A stretch of 64,000 bases of DNA from Bittarella massiliensis (ex Durand et al. 2017) (GTDB taxonomy: Bacteria > Bacillota > Clostridia > Oscillospirales > Ruminococcaceae): assembly GCF_017566145.1 (NCBI RefSeq), contig NZ_JABFCL010000011.1, positions 1-64,000 on the forward strand, read 5' to 3'. The translations under genes and the position numbers were made by a program. How positions within the stretch are numbered: position 1 is the first letter of the stretch; each line of letters begins with the position of its first letter. The notes beneath the pieces are model-generated. The model was not told where the DNA came from and did no database searches. It was given only the letters and a program-made list of their open reading frames with translations. Positions 9,172 through 17,355 of the stretch are shown one piece after another.

Positions 9172-9203
9172 AGAGAGCTGCCGAGAGGCAGCTCTCTTTT
9201 TTT
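9172..9203 (+). terminator. Bidirectional terminator after por1
   Basis: Perfect 11-bp stem AGAGAGCTGCC / GGCAGCTCTCT with GAGA loop followed by seven T. On the minus strand it is followed by CTTTTTT, so it also ends the YcxB-like gene. Confidence 0.92.
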
Positions 9204-9226
9204 GCCTGTGGAAGGGGAGGGGGGGC

Positions 9227-9748
9227 TCACTGCTCCCGGGCGACGGCGGCGAGGAGATTCTCCATCTCCCGGCACTCCTCCGCCGACAGCTTTTCCCGGT
9301 CTATCAGCACCACCTGGTTGTCCAGCCGCTTAAGGTAGAGATAGTGTTCGATCTCCCCCCAGCAGCGGAAGGCGCGCCAATGGTTTTTTCCCGTGCCCAG
9401 TTCAGATACCACCTGAACGCCATCGCTGTCAAAGAAATACTCCCGCTCCCCCGAATACAGGGATCGGTCCACCCCCTTCATCGCCCTTCGGAGGACCGCT
9501 TTCTGAAACCACTTCGCCCCGCCGAAAAGCACCGCAAAAAAGAAGGCGGCAAACAGCGACATGGAAACGCCGCCCCGGGGAAACCCTCTCCTAAAAAAGG
9601 AAATAGCTGCGGCCAAACAGAGGATCGCCATTCCCGCGCTGACGGCGGAGGCGGCTCTCCGCCTTTTCACATTGGCCCGGCTCGACAGCGCGATCCTCTG
9701 CAAAACCTCCGCTTCCTCTTCGCCAAAATAGAACTTGTAATGCACCAC
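9227..9748 (-). CDS. YcxB-like membrane protein
   Basis: 173 aa. Two hydrophobic segments in the first 80 residues (about 34-55 and 62-80), then a soluble domain with the YcxB-type pattern of an aromatic-rich strand, a W-x-x-I/ xI-E core and a late (V/I)-L-I-D-R-x-x-L segment. Function of the family is unknown. The GTG start gives a short N-terminus of HYKF..E type common in YcxB proteins. It stands alone between the two pyruvate oxidoreductase genes in opposite orientation. Three further members of the same broad family lie at 38455-40458. Confidence 0.65.
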   Translation of the reverse strand: MVHYKFYFGEEEAEVLQRIALSSRANVKRRRAASAVSAGMAILCLAAAISFFRRGFPRGGVSMSLFAAFFFAVLFGGAKWFQKAVLRRAMKGVDRSLYSGEREYFFDSDGVQVVSELGTGKNHWRAFRCWGEIEHYLYLKRLDNQVVLIDREKLSAEECREMENLLAAVAREQ

Positions 9749-10201
9749 TCTCCATCGCCCTCTCCGCTCTCCATTTTTAAAGACAGAATATCACATTCTT
9801 GTTAACGCCCGCCACCGTTCAGGTGAAGAACCTGTGATTTTTGTGGGGACAAGCCCCGCTGCCCTCCGTCTTCCCTGCCCCCAACGCCACAGCGGTGGAA
9901 TGCGGGCCGCCCTTTTACAAACACCCTCTTCTTTCCCAGCAGCTGTTTTCACCCTTGGCGCGAAAGGGGGCTTTTTCCGAAGCGAGGACCCGCGGGGGAG
10001 GGCGGACAGGCAGAGGCGTGGCGGCTGCAGATGAGCAGGGGAAGAGGGGTGAAAAGCAGGGGAGATGGGAGAGCGTCAGAAGGGGTGGAGGGGTGCAGTT
10101 TTTTCCGCCCTTTCGGTCTGAACGATGGGGAAAGCGGCCATCCTCCCTATTAGAAGAGAGCCGCGCCCCAAAGGGCGTGGCCCGCAAAAGGAGGAACCAA
10201 T
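9749..10201. other. Intergenic region upstream of por2
   Basis: Holds the promoter regions of the minus-strand YcxB-like gene and of por2. A small inverted repeat AGAAT-ATCAC-ATTCT and an isolated TTGTTAAC (half of a Rex site) occur at about 9785-9806. No clear -35/-10 pair for por2 was found, and no gene is supported. Confidence 0.4.
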
Positions 10202-13200
10202 ATGGCGAGAAAAACCATGACCATGGACGGAAACACTGCCGCGGCCTATGCGGCCTACCCCTTTACCGAGGTGGCGGCCATCTACCCCATCACCCCTTCG
10301 TCGCCCATGGCGGAGGTGACCGACCGCTGGGCTGCCGAGGGGCGGGAGAACTTCTTTGACCAGCCGGTGCGGGTGGTGGAGATGCAGGCAGAGGGGGGCG
10401 CGGCGGGGGCGGTACACGGCTCCCTAGCGGCGGGGGCGCTGACGGCCACCTACACCGCCTCCCAGGGGCTGCTGCTGATGCTGCCCAACCTCTACAAGAT
10501 GGCGGGGGAGCTGCTGCCGGGGGTGATTCATGTGTCGGCCCGGGCGGTGGCCAGCCACGCCCTCTCCATCTTCGGCGACCACTCGGACATCTACGCCTGC
10601 CGCCAGACTGGTGTGGCCATGCTCTGCGCCCAGAATCCCCAGGAGGTGATGGACCTGGCGGCGGTGGCCCATCTCTCGGCCATCGCCGGGCGGGTGCCGG
10701 TGATCCACTTCTTTGACGGGTTTCGCACCTCCCACGAGATTCAAAAGGTGGCCGTCTGGGAGCGGGAGACCCTGCGGGAGATGGTGGACTGGGAGGCAGT
10801 GGACGCCTTTCGCCGCCGGTCCCTCAACCCCGAGCGGCCGGTGTTGCGGGGGAGCGCCCAGAACCCCGACGTCTTCTTCCAAAACAGGGAGGCGGCCAAC
10901 CCCTTTTACGACGCCTTCCCCCAGGTGGTGGAGGCACAGATGGAGAAGGTCAACCGGGCCGCGGGCACCGACTACCACCTCTTTGACTACTACGGCGCCC
11001 CCGACGCCGAGCAGGTCATTGTGGCCATGGGGTCGGTCTGCGACACCGCCGAGGAGACGGTGGACTACCTGAACGCCCAGGGGGAAAAGACCGGGGTGGT
11101 GAAGGTGCGGCTCTACCGCCCCTTCTGCCCCGACCGGCTGGTGGCGGCCATCCCGAGAACGGCAAAGGCCATTTCGGTGTTGGACCGCACCAAAGAGCCC
11201 GGCTCGGTGGGGGAACCCCTCTGGCTGGACGTGGCCGCCGCCCTGCGGGAGAGCCCCTTTGCCCACATCCCCCTCTACTCCGGGCGCTACGGCCTGGGCT
11301 CCAAAGACACCACTCCCGGCCAGATTGCCGCCGTGTTCGCCAACGGCAGGTGTGGGGGTAAACCTCGCTTCACCATCGGCATTGAGGACGACGTGACCCA
11401 CCTCTCCCTCAAGGAGGTCGAGCTGCCCGACACCACCCCTCAGGGAACGGTCAACTGCAAGTTCTGGGGGCTGGGGTCCGACGGGACGGTGGGGGCCAAC
11501 AAAAACGCCATCAAGATCATCGGCGACCACACCGATTTGCGGGTACAGGCCTATTTCAGCTACGACTCCAAAAAGTCGGGCGGGCTGACCATCTCCAACC
11601 TGCGCTTCGGCAAGGCACCCATCAAATCCACCTATCTGGTGCGCAAGGCAGATTTTGTGGCCTGCCACAACCCCGCCTACCTGGGCCGCTACCCCATGGT
11701 GGAAGACCTGGCCGACGGGGGAACGTTCCTCCTCAACTGCAGCTGGGACCCCGAGGAGTTGGAGCGCCACCTGCCGGCTGCCGACCGGCGGTATATGGCC
11801 GCGCACAACATCTCCCTCTACACCATCGATGGGGTAAAGATTGCCCGGAAAATCGGCCTGGGCGGGCGGATTAACACCATCTTGCAGGCGGCCTTTTTCA
11901 AGTTGACCGAAATCATCCCTGCCAAGGAAGCCATCGCCTACATGAAGGCCGCCGCCGAGTCCTCTTACGGCCGCAAAGGGGAACGGGTGGTGGCCATGAA
12001 CCAAGCGGCCATCGACCAGGGCTTTGCGGCGGTGCACCGCGTCGAGGTGCCCGCCCGCTGGGCCCAGGCCACAGGGGAGGAGAGGGACCAAAACAGCCAC
12101 CACGCCGGGGCGGAGATGGAGCGCTACCTGCGCGACATCCAGGACCCCATTGCCGCCCAGCAGGGGGACTCTCTGCCGGTGTCGGCCTTTCTCGGGCGAG
12201 AGGACGGCGCCCTGCCCCAGGGATCGGCCGCCTTTGAGAAGCGGGGGATCGCGGTGGACGTCTCCACCTGGGTGCCGGAAAACTGCATCCAGTGCAACTT
12301 CTGCTCCTACGTCTGCCCCCACGCCGTCATCCGCCCGGCGGTGATGAGCGCCCAGGAGCTGGACGCGGCCCCCGAGGGGATGGAGGCGGTTGCCATGACG
12401 GGGATGCCGGGACTCTCCTTTGCGGTGACCATCTCCCAGTTGGACTGCACCGGCTGCGGCTCCTGCGCCAACGTCTGTCCCGGCAAAAAGGGGGAGAAGG
12501 CGCTGGTGATGCGTCCTCTGGACAGCCAGCGGGAAAAGCAGCCCTATTTCGACTACGGACAGGGGCTTTCTAAAAAACCCGAAGTGGCGGAGAAATTTCG
12601 CCCGACCACCGTCAAGGGCAGCCAGTTCCAGCGCCCCTTGCTGGAGTTTTCGGGGGCTTGCGGGGGTTGTGGGGAGACCCCCTATGCCAAGCTCGTGACC
12701 CAGCTCTTCGGGGAGCGGATGGTGATCGCCAACGCCACCGGCTGCTCCTCCATCTGGGGCGGCAGCTATCCCTCCACCCCCTACACCGTGACCGAGGATG
12801 GGCGGGGGCCGGCCTGGGCCAACTCCCTCTTTGAGGACAACGCCGAGTTCGGCTACGGCATCTACCTGGCCCTGGACACGGTGCGCCGCCGACAGATCAG
12901 CCGGGTGAGACAGCTGCGGCAACAGGCTGCCGGAGCGCTGGCGGAGGCCTGTGAGCACTACCTGTCCACCCTGGATCAGGGGGCGGAAAACGCGGCCGCT
13001 GCCCGCGCCCTGCAAAAGGCCTTACAGGGGGAGAGGAGCGAGATAGCCCAGGCCATTCTGGCCGAAGGGGACTTTCTGGGCAAGAAGTCCTGCTGGGCCT
13101 TTGGCGGCGATGGCTGGGCTTACGACATCGGCTTTGGGGGGCTGGATCACCTGTTGGCCTCCGGTGCAGATGTAAACGTGCTGGTCTTTGACACCGAGGT

Positions 13201-13747
13201 CTATTCCAATACCGGCGGCCAGGCCTCCAAGGCGACCCCCACCGGGGCGGTGGCCCAGTTTGCCGCCGCCGGGAAGGAAGCCCAGAAAAAGGACCTGGCG
13301 GCCATGGCCATGAGTTACGGCAGCGTCTATGTGGCCCAGGTGGGGATGGGGGCCGACTACAACCAGTGTGTTAAAGCCCTGGTGGAGGCGGAGAGCTACC
13401 CCGGCCCCTCCCTGGTCATCTGCTATGCCCCCTGCATCAGCCACGGCATGAAAGGCGGGCTGGTGAATGCCCAGAGCGAGATCAAACGGGCGGTGGAGAC
13501 CGGGTACTGGCAGCTGTTTCGCTTTGACCCCCGCCGGCGGGCAACAGGGGAAAACCCCTTTGTACTCGACAGCAAGGAGCCAACCCTGACCTACCGCGAC
13601 TTTTTGGAGGGGGAAATTCGCTACACTGCCCTGCAAAAGGCCTTTCCCAAACGGGCGGAGGCCCTGTTTGAGCGGGCTGGATCGGCGGCCGGGGAGAAAT
13701 ACCGACGCCTGTTGGAGCTGCAAGCGCTCTATGCGCCCAAAAACTAA
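10202..13747 (+). CDS. Pyruvate:ferredoxin oxidoreductase (paralog 2)
   Basis: 1181 aa, collinear with the protein at 5591-9136 and highly similar along its whole length. Both [4Fe-4S] motifs (CIQCNFC...CP and CTGCGSC...CP), the proximal CGGC motif and the TPP motif GDGWAYDIG are intact, so it should be active as a pyruvate or related 2-oxoacid:ferredoxin oxidoreductase. The most divergent part is around residues 615-655, before the ferredoxin domain. Unlike paralog 1 it uses many GGG, CGG, CTC and CCC codons, so expression is probably lower. AAAGGAGG precedes the ATG. A different 2-oxoacid substrate or a conditional role cannot be excluded. Confidence 0.95.
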   Translation: MARKTMTMDGNTAAAYAAYPFTEVAAIYPITPSSPMAEVTDRWAAEGRENFFDQPVRVVEMQAEGGAAGAVHGSLAAGALTATYTASQGLLLMLPNLYKMAGELLPGVIHVSARAVASHALSIFGDHSDIYACRQTGVAMLCAQNPQEVMDLAAVAHLSAIAGRVPVIHFFDGFRTSHEIQKVAVWERETLREMVDWEAVDAFRRRSLNPERPVLRGSAQNPDVFFQNREAANPFYDAFPQVVEAQMEKVNRAAGTDYHLFDYYGAPDAEQVIVAMGSVCDTAEETVDYLNAQGEKTGVVKVRLYRPFCPDRLVAAIPRTAKAISVLDRTKEPGSVGEPLWLDVAAALRESPFAHIPLYSGRYGLGSKDTTPGQIAAVFANGRCGGKPRFTIGIEDDVTHLSLKEVELPDTTPQGTVNCKFWGLGSDGTVGANKNAIKIIGDHTDLRVQAYFSYDSKKSGGLTISNLRFGKAPIKSTYLVRKADFVACHNPAYLGRYPMVEDLADGGTFLLNCSWDPEELERHLPAADRRYMAAHNISLYTIDGVKIARKIGLGGRINTILQAAFFKLTEIIPAKEAIAYMKAAAESSYGRKGERVVAMNQAAIDQGFAAVHRVEVPARWAQATGEERDQNSHHAGAEMERYLRDIQDPIAAQQGDSLPVSAFLGREDGALPQGSAAFEKRGIAVDVSTWVPENCIQCNFCSYVCPHAVIRPAVMSAQELDAAPEGMEAVAMTGMPGLSFAVTISQLDCTGCGSCANVCPGKKGEKALVMRPLDSQREKQPYFDYGQGLSKKPEVAEKFRPTTVKGSQFQRPLLEFSGACGGCGETPYAKLVTQLFGERMVIANATGCSSIWGGSYPSTPYTVTEDGRGPAWANSLFEDNAEFGYGIYLALDTVRRRQISRVRQLRQQAAGALAEACEHYLSTLDQGAENAAAARALQKALQGERSEIAQAILAEGDFLGKKSCWAFGGDGWAYDIGFGGLDHLLASGADVNVLVFDTEVYSNTGGQASKATPTGAVAQFAAAGKEAQKKDLAAMAMSYGSVYVAQVGMGADYNQCVKALVEAESYPGPSLVICYAPCISHGMKGGLVNAQSEIKRAVETGYWQLFRFDPRRRATGENPFVLDSKEPTLTYRDFLEGEIRYTALQKAFPKRAEALFERAGSAAGEKYRRLLELQALYAPKN

Positions 13748-13762
13748 ATCCCTTGCCTGCAT

Positions 13763-13799
13763 GGGGGGACTGCGCCAATGGCGCAGTCCCCCCTTTTCT
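13763..13799 (+). terminator. Terminator after por2
   Basis: A 15-bp stem (GGGGGGACTGCGCC / GGCGCAGTCCCCCC) directly followed by TTTTCTTT, 16 nt past the stop codon. Confidence 0.9.
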
Positions 13800-14151
13800 T
13801 TCTAGCGCGAAAAAAGGGACTAAATAACAATAAAAAAATTTTATTGTTTTCCTCTTTTTCTTGATAATATCTCGACATTTTTTGTTTTGTACGTTGAGAA
13901 TGCGTCTCTTTCTCCTCTCTTATCAAGTACAATAAAAAGGAGACCTTTGCGTTTTTCCACCGGGCGTTCTTTTCCTCAAAAAGCGCGCCAGACCTTATTT
14001 TGACACCATTCGACAAAACTCGCTAGACAGATTACACCATTTCTTAAAACGGGCGAAAGGGGAAACGTGCACTTCTCACAAGGTGAACGCATAGTTCGTG
14101 GAAAAGGCGGAAAAACAAATATAAACTTCCTTTATAGGGGAGGTTGTCGTT
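13800..14151. other. AT-rich intergenic region with palindrome
   Basis: Contains a perfect 10-bp inverted repeat AACAATAAAA / TTTTATTGTT (13826-13848) and then AT-rich sequence markedly unlike the flanking genes. TATAAA near 14121 may be the -10 of the XRE gene. No gene is supported. Confidence 0.45.
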
Positions 14152-14409
14152 TTGTCTTTGAAATCTGCCTTTTCGACCCAAATCCTGCATGCCCGCAGCG
14201 AGCGACGCCTCACCCAGGCGCAGGTCGCAGAGGCTGTTTGCATCTCTGTGCGGTGGTATCAAAAAATTGAAAAGGGGATCGCCCTTCCCAGCTCCGAAAT
14301 CCTGCTTCGGCTGATTCTGTTCTTGCAGCTTGACGTCGAAGTGTTCCGGGAGGAGGTGGGTTTGCGTGTTCCAGTACACGGTGGTCAAAGAGGCCCTAAA
14401 AGACTGTGA
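14152..14409 (+). CDS. XRE-family helix-turn-helix protein
   Basis: 85 aa. One HTH_3 domain: RSERRLTQAQVAEAVCISVR followed by W-Y-Q-K-I-E-K-G, the standard Cro/CI-type helix 2, helix 3 and following turn. Probably a DNA-binding transcriptional regulator. The TTG start is set by GGGGAGG 8 nt upstream. Its 3' end overlaps the start of the DUF6514-like gene by 44 nt, in another frame, so the two are likely cotranslated. Targets are unknown; the palindrome at 13826-13848 is a possible site only by position. Confidence 0.75.
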   Translation: MSLKSAFSTQILHARSERRLTQAQVAEAVCISVRWYQKIEKGIALPSSEILLRLILFLQLDVEVFREEVGLRVPVHGGQRGPKRL

Positions 14410-14596
14410 GATCGGTCCCTACACCGGCTACGGCATCCGGGTTATAGAGGTTTCTTCCTGCGGGAGCGAGGAGGTGGCCTTTGTTTCGGACGTCTCCTGC
14501 GAGCGGGGGGTTGTCGAGCAATTGGCTGCGCTCTGTACCCGGTTGCAGCTGTATCCCTGTCATCTGTATGACGTCGTGCTTGACGCCATCTCTTGA
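14366..14596 (+). CDS. DUF6514-like small protein
   Basis: 76 aa. Resembles the DUF6514 family of Clostridia: an N-terminal strand (YTVVKEAL), a GPYTGYGIRV turn, a strand, then FVSDVSCERGVVEQLAALC. Function unknown. The GTG start has AGGAGG about 9 nt upstream, inside the XRE coding sequence. The overlap with the XRE gene suggests coupled translation and a shared role. A terminator follows 20 nt downstream. Confidence 0.65.
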   Translation: MFQYTVVKEALKDCEIGPYTGYGIRVIEVSSCGSEEVAFVSDVSCERGVVEQLAALCTRLQLYPCHLYDVVLDAIS

Positions 14597-14615
14597 CCGA
14601 TCGTTCTCTCCCTTT

Positions 14616-14643
14616 CCCTGGCAGGCTCTGCCAGGGCTTTTTA
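14616..14643 (+). terminator. Terminator after XRE/DUF6514 pair
   Basis: 9-bp stem CCCTGGCAG / CTGCCAGGG, 3-nt loop, then GCTTTTT. Confidence 0.88.
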
Positions 14644-14725
14644 TTGCCCCCATCAATCGGGTGGCGCAGGGGATAAATTGGGGAAAATATCGGCCTGACG
14701 CGGGCGAAAGTTGGTGCGGCTGTGG

Positions 14726-14731
14726 TATACT
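14726..14731 (+). promoter_or_regulatory. Extended -10 promoter of LysR gene
   Basis: TATACT preceded by TGG (extended -10), about 39 nt before the proposed CTG start at 14770. No good -35. Confidence 0.45.
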
Positions 14732-14769
14732 GGTAGGGTAAGACAATCTGCCGGAAGGGGGCGATTTGG

Positions 14770-15702
14770 CTGAACCTGCTACATCTGCGGTACGCGCTCG
14801 AGGTGGAGAAAACCGGCTCCATGACCCAGGCGGCCGACAACCTCTACACCACCCAGCCCAACTTGAGCAAAGCCGTGAAAAAATTGGAGGCCGATCTGGG
14901 GATGACCATCTTCAAGCGGACCCCCAAAGGGCTGCTTCCCACCAAGCAGGGGGCTGATTTTTTAGAGCGGGCTCGCTCGATTTTGGAACAGATGGACCAG
15001 TTGGAGGCCCGCTACCACCCGGGAGAGGCCGAACGCGTCTCCTTTAGTGTGGCAGTACCCAGGGCCAGCTATATCACCCACGCCTTTACCAAGTTCGTCC
15101 ACTCCTTGGGCAGCACCGGGGGAATGGAGATCGACTTTAAAGAGACCGGTTCCCTGGACGCCGTCGGCTGTGTGGCGGGGCGGGACTATCAGCTGGGCAT
15201 CCTTCGCACCGCGCCGGAGCAGGAGCAGTACTTTTTGCGCCTGCTCTACGAGCGGGAGCTGCAGCATCACCTCCTCTGGGAGTTTGAGCCCCTGCTCCTC
15301 TTCTCCCAAGACCACCCGCTGGCCCGGCAGGAGACCATCTACGAGCGGGACCTTGCCTCCTCCATCCTGCTGGAACACGGGGACTTGAGCCACCCCACCG
15401 CCGCCCGATTGGGGGGACGGGAGGAGCAACCCCTCTCCCTGCGGAGAATCTCCCTCTACGAGCGGGGAAGCCAGTTTGACCTGTTACAGGCCGTCCCCTC
15501 CTCCTATATCTGGGCCTCTCCTGTCCCCCAGGAGGTGCTGTCCCGCTGCCGTCTGGTGCAGCGGCGCTGCCACCGCAAGAGCGCGCGCTGCCAAGACCTC
15601 ATCATCTACGCCAAGGGCTATCGCTTCAGTGAACTGGACCGCGCCTTTATCGGCAAACTCACCGCCACCATCCGGGAGCTGGGGGAGACCGAATACCACT
15701 GA
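14770..15702 (+). CDS. LysR family transcriptional regulator
   Basis: 310 aa if it starts at the CTG at 14770. The winged HTH is clear: RYALEVEKTGSMTQAADNL, then TTQPNLSKAVKKLEADLG and the wing FKRTPKGLLPTKQG. The rest forms the periplasmic-binding-like effector domain. The first possible ATG/GTG start at 14803 would cut the first helix of the HTH; in-frame sequence upstream reads NLLHLRYALEV, standard for LysR N-termini, and AAGGGGG lies 8 nt before the CTG. Therefore a CTG (or the ATT two codons earlier) start is inferred. Its effector and target are unknown; the adjacent alcohol dehydrogenase gene is a plausible target by position. Confidence 0.85.
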   Translation: MNLLHLRYALEVEKTGSMTQAADNLYTTQPNLSKAVKKLEADLGMTIFKRTPKGLLPTKQGADFLERARSILEQMDQLEARYHPGEAERVSFSVAVPRASYITHAFTKFVHSLGSTGGMEIDFKETGSLDAVGCVAGRDYQLGILRTAPEQEQYFLRLLYERELQHHLLWEFEPLLLFSQDHPLARQETIYERDLASSILLEHGDLSHPTAARLGGREEQPLSLRRISLYERGSQFDLLQAVPSSYIWASPVPQEVLSRCRLVQRRCHRKSARCQDLIIYAKGYRFSELDRAFIGKLTATIRELGETEYH

Positions 15703-15710
15703 CCGAATCG

Positions 15711-15761
15711 AAACAGCTCCGGCAAAAAGCGCATTGGAAGCGTTTTCTGCCGGGGCTGTTA
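15711..15761 (+). terminator. Hairpin after LysR gene
   Basis: AACAGCTCCGGCA pairs with TGCCGGGGCTGTT across a 23-nt loop just past the stop. There is no T-run, so it may be a weak terminator or an mRNA-stabilising stem. Confidence 0.4.
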
Positions 15762-15832
15762 AATTGTAGAGCGCTCATATCCCGGAGACTATGGCGCCAT
15801 GCCGATTATTCATTTCCCCTGAAGAAGGGTTT

Positions 15833-15850
15833 GTGTTAAACTATTAACGA
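15833..15850 (+). promoter_or_regulatory. Rex-type redox operator upstream of alcohol dehydrogenase
   Basis: GTGTTAA-ACTA-TTAACGA matches 12 of 14 specified positions of the Rex consensus TTGTTAA-N4-TTAACAA. Rex represses fermentation genes when NADH/NAD+ is low. It lies about 104 nt before the alcohol dehydrogenase ATG. Confidence 0.6.
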
Positions 15851-15953
15851 AGCGAGAGAGGGGCGGCTGGGAGCGGGCCATCACCCCCGGTCACCTTTCT
15901 TCCTTGCTTTTAACCAACCAACTTTATCCACCTATTTCAAGGAGGTATTTTTT

Positions 15954-17144
15954 ATGGCACGGTTTACACTGCCCCGGGACTTGTATCACGGAAAGGGCTC
16001 TCTGGAAGAGCTGAAAAACCTCAAGGGAAGCAAGGCCATTGTTGTGGTCGGCGGCGGCTCTATGAAGCGCTTCGGCTTTTTAGACAGAGCGGTCTCCTAC
16101 CTGAAAGAGGCCGGGATGGAGGTCAAACTCTTTGAGGGCGTCGAGCCCGATCCCTCGGTGGAGACGGTGATGAAGGGCGCTGCCATGATGCGGGAGTTTG
16201 AGCCCGACTGGATCGTCGCCATGGGCGGCGGTTCCCCCATCGACGCCGCCAAGGCCATGTGGGCCTTTTACGAGTACCCCGAGACCACCTTTGAGGATCT
16301 GATCACCCCCTTCTCCTTCCCCACCCTGCGGCAGAAAGCGCATTTCTGTGCCATCCCCTCCACCTCTGGCACCGCCACCGAGGTGACTGCCTTCGCCGTT
16401 ATCACCGACTACCAGAAGGGGATCAAATACCCTCTGGCCGACTTCAACATCACCCCCGATGTGGCCATCGTCGATCCGGACCTGGCCGAGACCATGCCCC
16501 AGAAGCTGACCGCTCACACCGGGATGGACGCCATGACCCACGCCATTGAGGCCTATGTCTCCACCCTGCACTGCAACTACACCGATCCCCTGGCCCTGCA
16601 CGCCATCAAGATGATTCACCAGGATCTGAAAAAATCCTATGACGGCGATATGGCGGCCCGCGACCGGATGCACGACGCCCAGTGCCTGGCAGGGATGGCC
16701 TTCTCCAACGCCCTGCTGGGGATCGTCCACTCCATGGCCCACAAGACCGGGGCGGCGTACAGCGGCGGCCACATTGTCCACGGCTGCGCCAACGCCATGT
16801 ACCTGCCCAAGGTCATCAAGTACAATGCCAAAAACCCCGAGGCCTGCGCCCGCTACGCCGAGATCGCCCGCTTCATCGGCCTGCAGGGAGAGAGCGACAG
16901 CGCCCTGACCGACGCCCTGATCGCCGAGCTGAAGGCCATGAACGCCTCGCTGAATATCCCCACCTGCATTAAAGACTACGAGGGCGGCATCATCGACGAA
17001 AAGGAGTTTCACGACAAGCTGGCCGATGTGGCGGCTCTGGCCATCAGCGATGCCTGCACTGGGTCCAACCCCCGTGTCCCCACCCAGGAGGAGATGGAGA
17101 AGCTGCTGAATGCCTGCTACTATGACCTGGAGATCGACTTTTAG
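15954..17144 (+). CDS. Iron-containing alcohol dehydrogenase
   Basis: 396 aa, a typical type III (Fe-dependent) alcohol dehydrogenase. It likely reduces acetaldehyde or a longer aldehyde with NADH, regenerating NAD+. The N-terminal NAD-binding half has the GGGSPIDAAK loop near residues 91-100. The C-terminal half has metal ligands in D(194-200 region)...AHTGMDAMTHAIEAY, HSMAHKTG and the final GGHIVHG. Similar to the dehydrogenase domain of AdhE without the aldehyde dehydrogenase half. AAGGAGG precedes the ATG by 9 nt. The upstream Rex-type site supports NADH-responsive control. Confidence 0.92.
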   Translation: MARFTLPRDLYHGKGSLEELKNLKGSKAIVVVGGGSMKRFGFLDRAVSYLKEAGMEVKLFEGVEPDPSVETVMKGAAMMREFEPDWIVAMGGGSPIDAAKAMWAFYEYPETTFEDLITPFSFPTLRQKAHFCAIPSTSGTATEVTAFAVITDYQKGIKYPLADFNITPDVAIVDPDLAETMPQKLTAHTGMDAMTHAIEAYVSTLHCNYTDPLALHAIKMIHQDLKKSYDGDMAARDRMHDAQCLAGMAFSNALLGIVHSMAHKTGAAYSGGHIVHGCANAMYLPKVIKYNAKNPEACARYAEIARFIGLQGESDSALTDALIAELKAMNASLNIPTCIKDYEGGIIDEKEFHDKLADVAALAISDACTGSNPRVPTQEEMEKLLNACYYDLEIDF

Positions 17145-17194
17145 CAAAACTCTGTAAATAGAGGGCGGCCCCGCCCGACGGGGCGCACACCGGT

Positions 17195-17224
17195 GCGAGG
17201 GGGGCTTGGTAAAGTCCCCCTCGC
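17195..17224. other. GC-rich inverted repeats after alcohol dehydrogenase
   Basis: Stem GCGAGGGGG / CCCCCTCGC with a 12-nt loop, preceded by a second small stem (17168-17184). No T-run follows, so terminator function is uncertain. Confidence 0.4.
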
Positions 17225-17250
17225 CTGCTGCTGTGCCAGAGAACCCCACC

Positions 17251-17278
17251 TTGTTTTTTTGCCCCAATCGTGTATAGT
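17251..17278 (+). promoter_or_regulatory. Promoter of nfnA-nfnB
   Basis: -35 TTGTTT (17251-17256), 16-bp spacer, -10 TATAGT (17273-17278). Located about 78 nt upstream of the nfnA ATG. Confidence 0.55.
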
Positions 17279-17355
17279 AATAGAGGTAAAAGCCAATCAA
17301 AACCTGCTGTGCTCGGCCAACTGCCGGGGCCCGCGAAAGGAGCAGCGATACGCCT

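Noticed and set aside
9799..9806. TTGTTAAC before por2 as a Rex site
   Set aside because: Only one half-site is present; the second half does not match.
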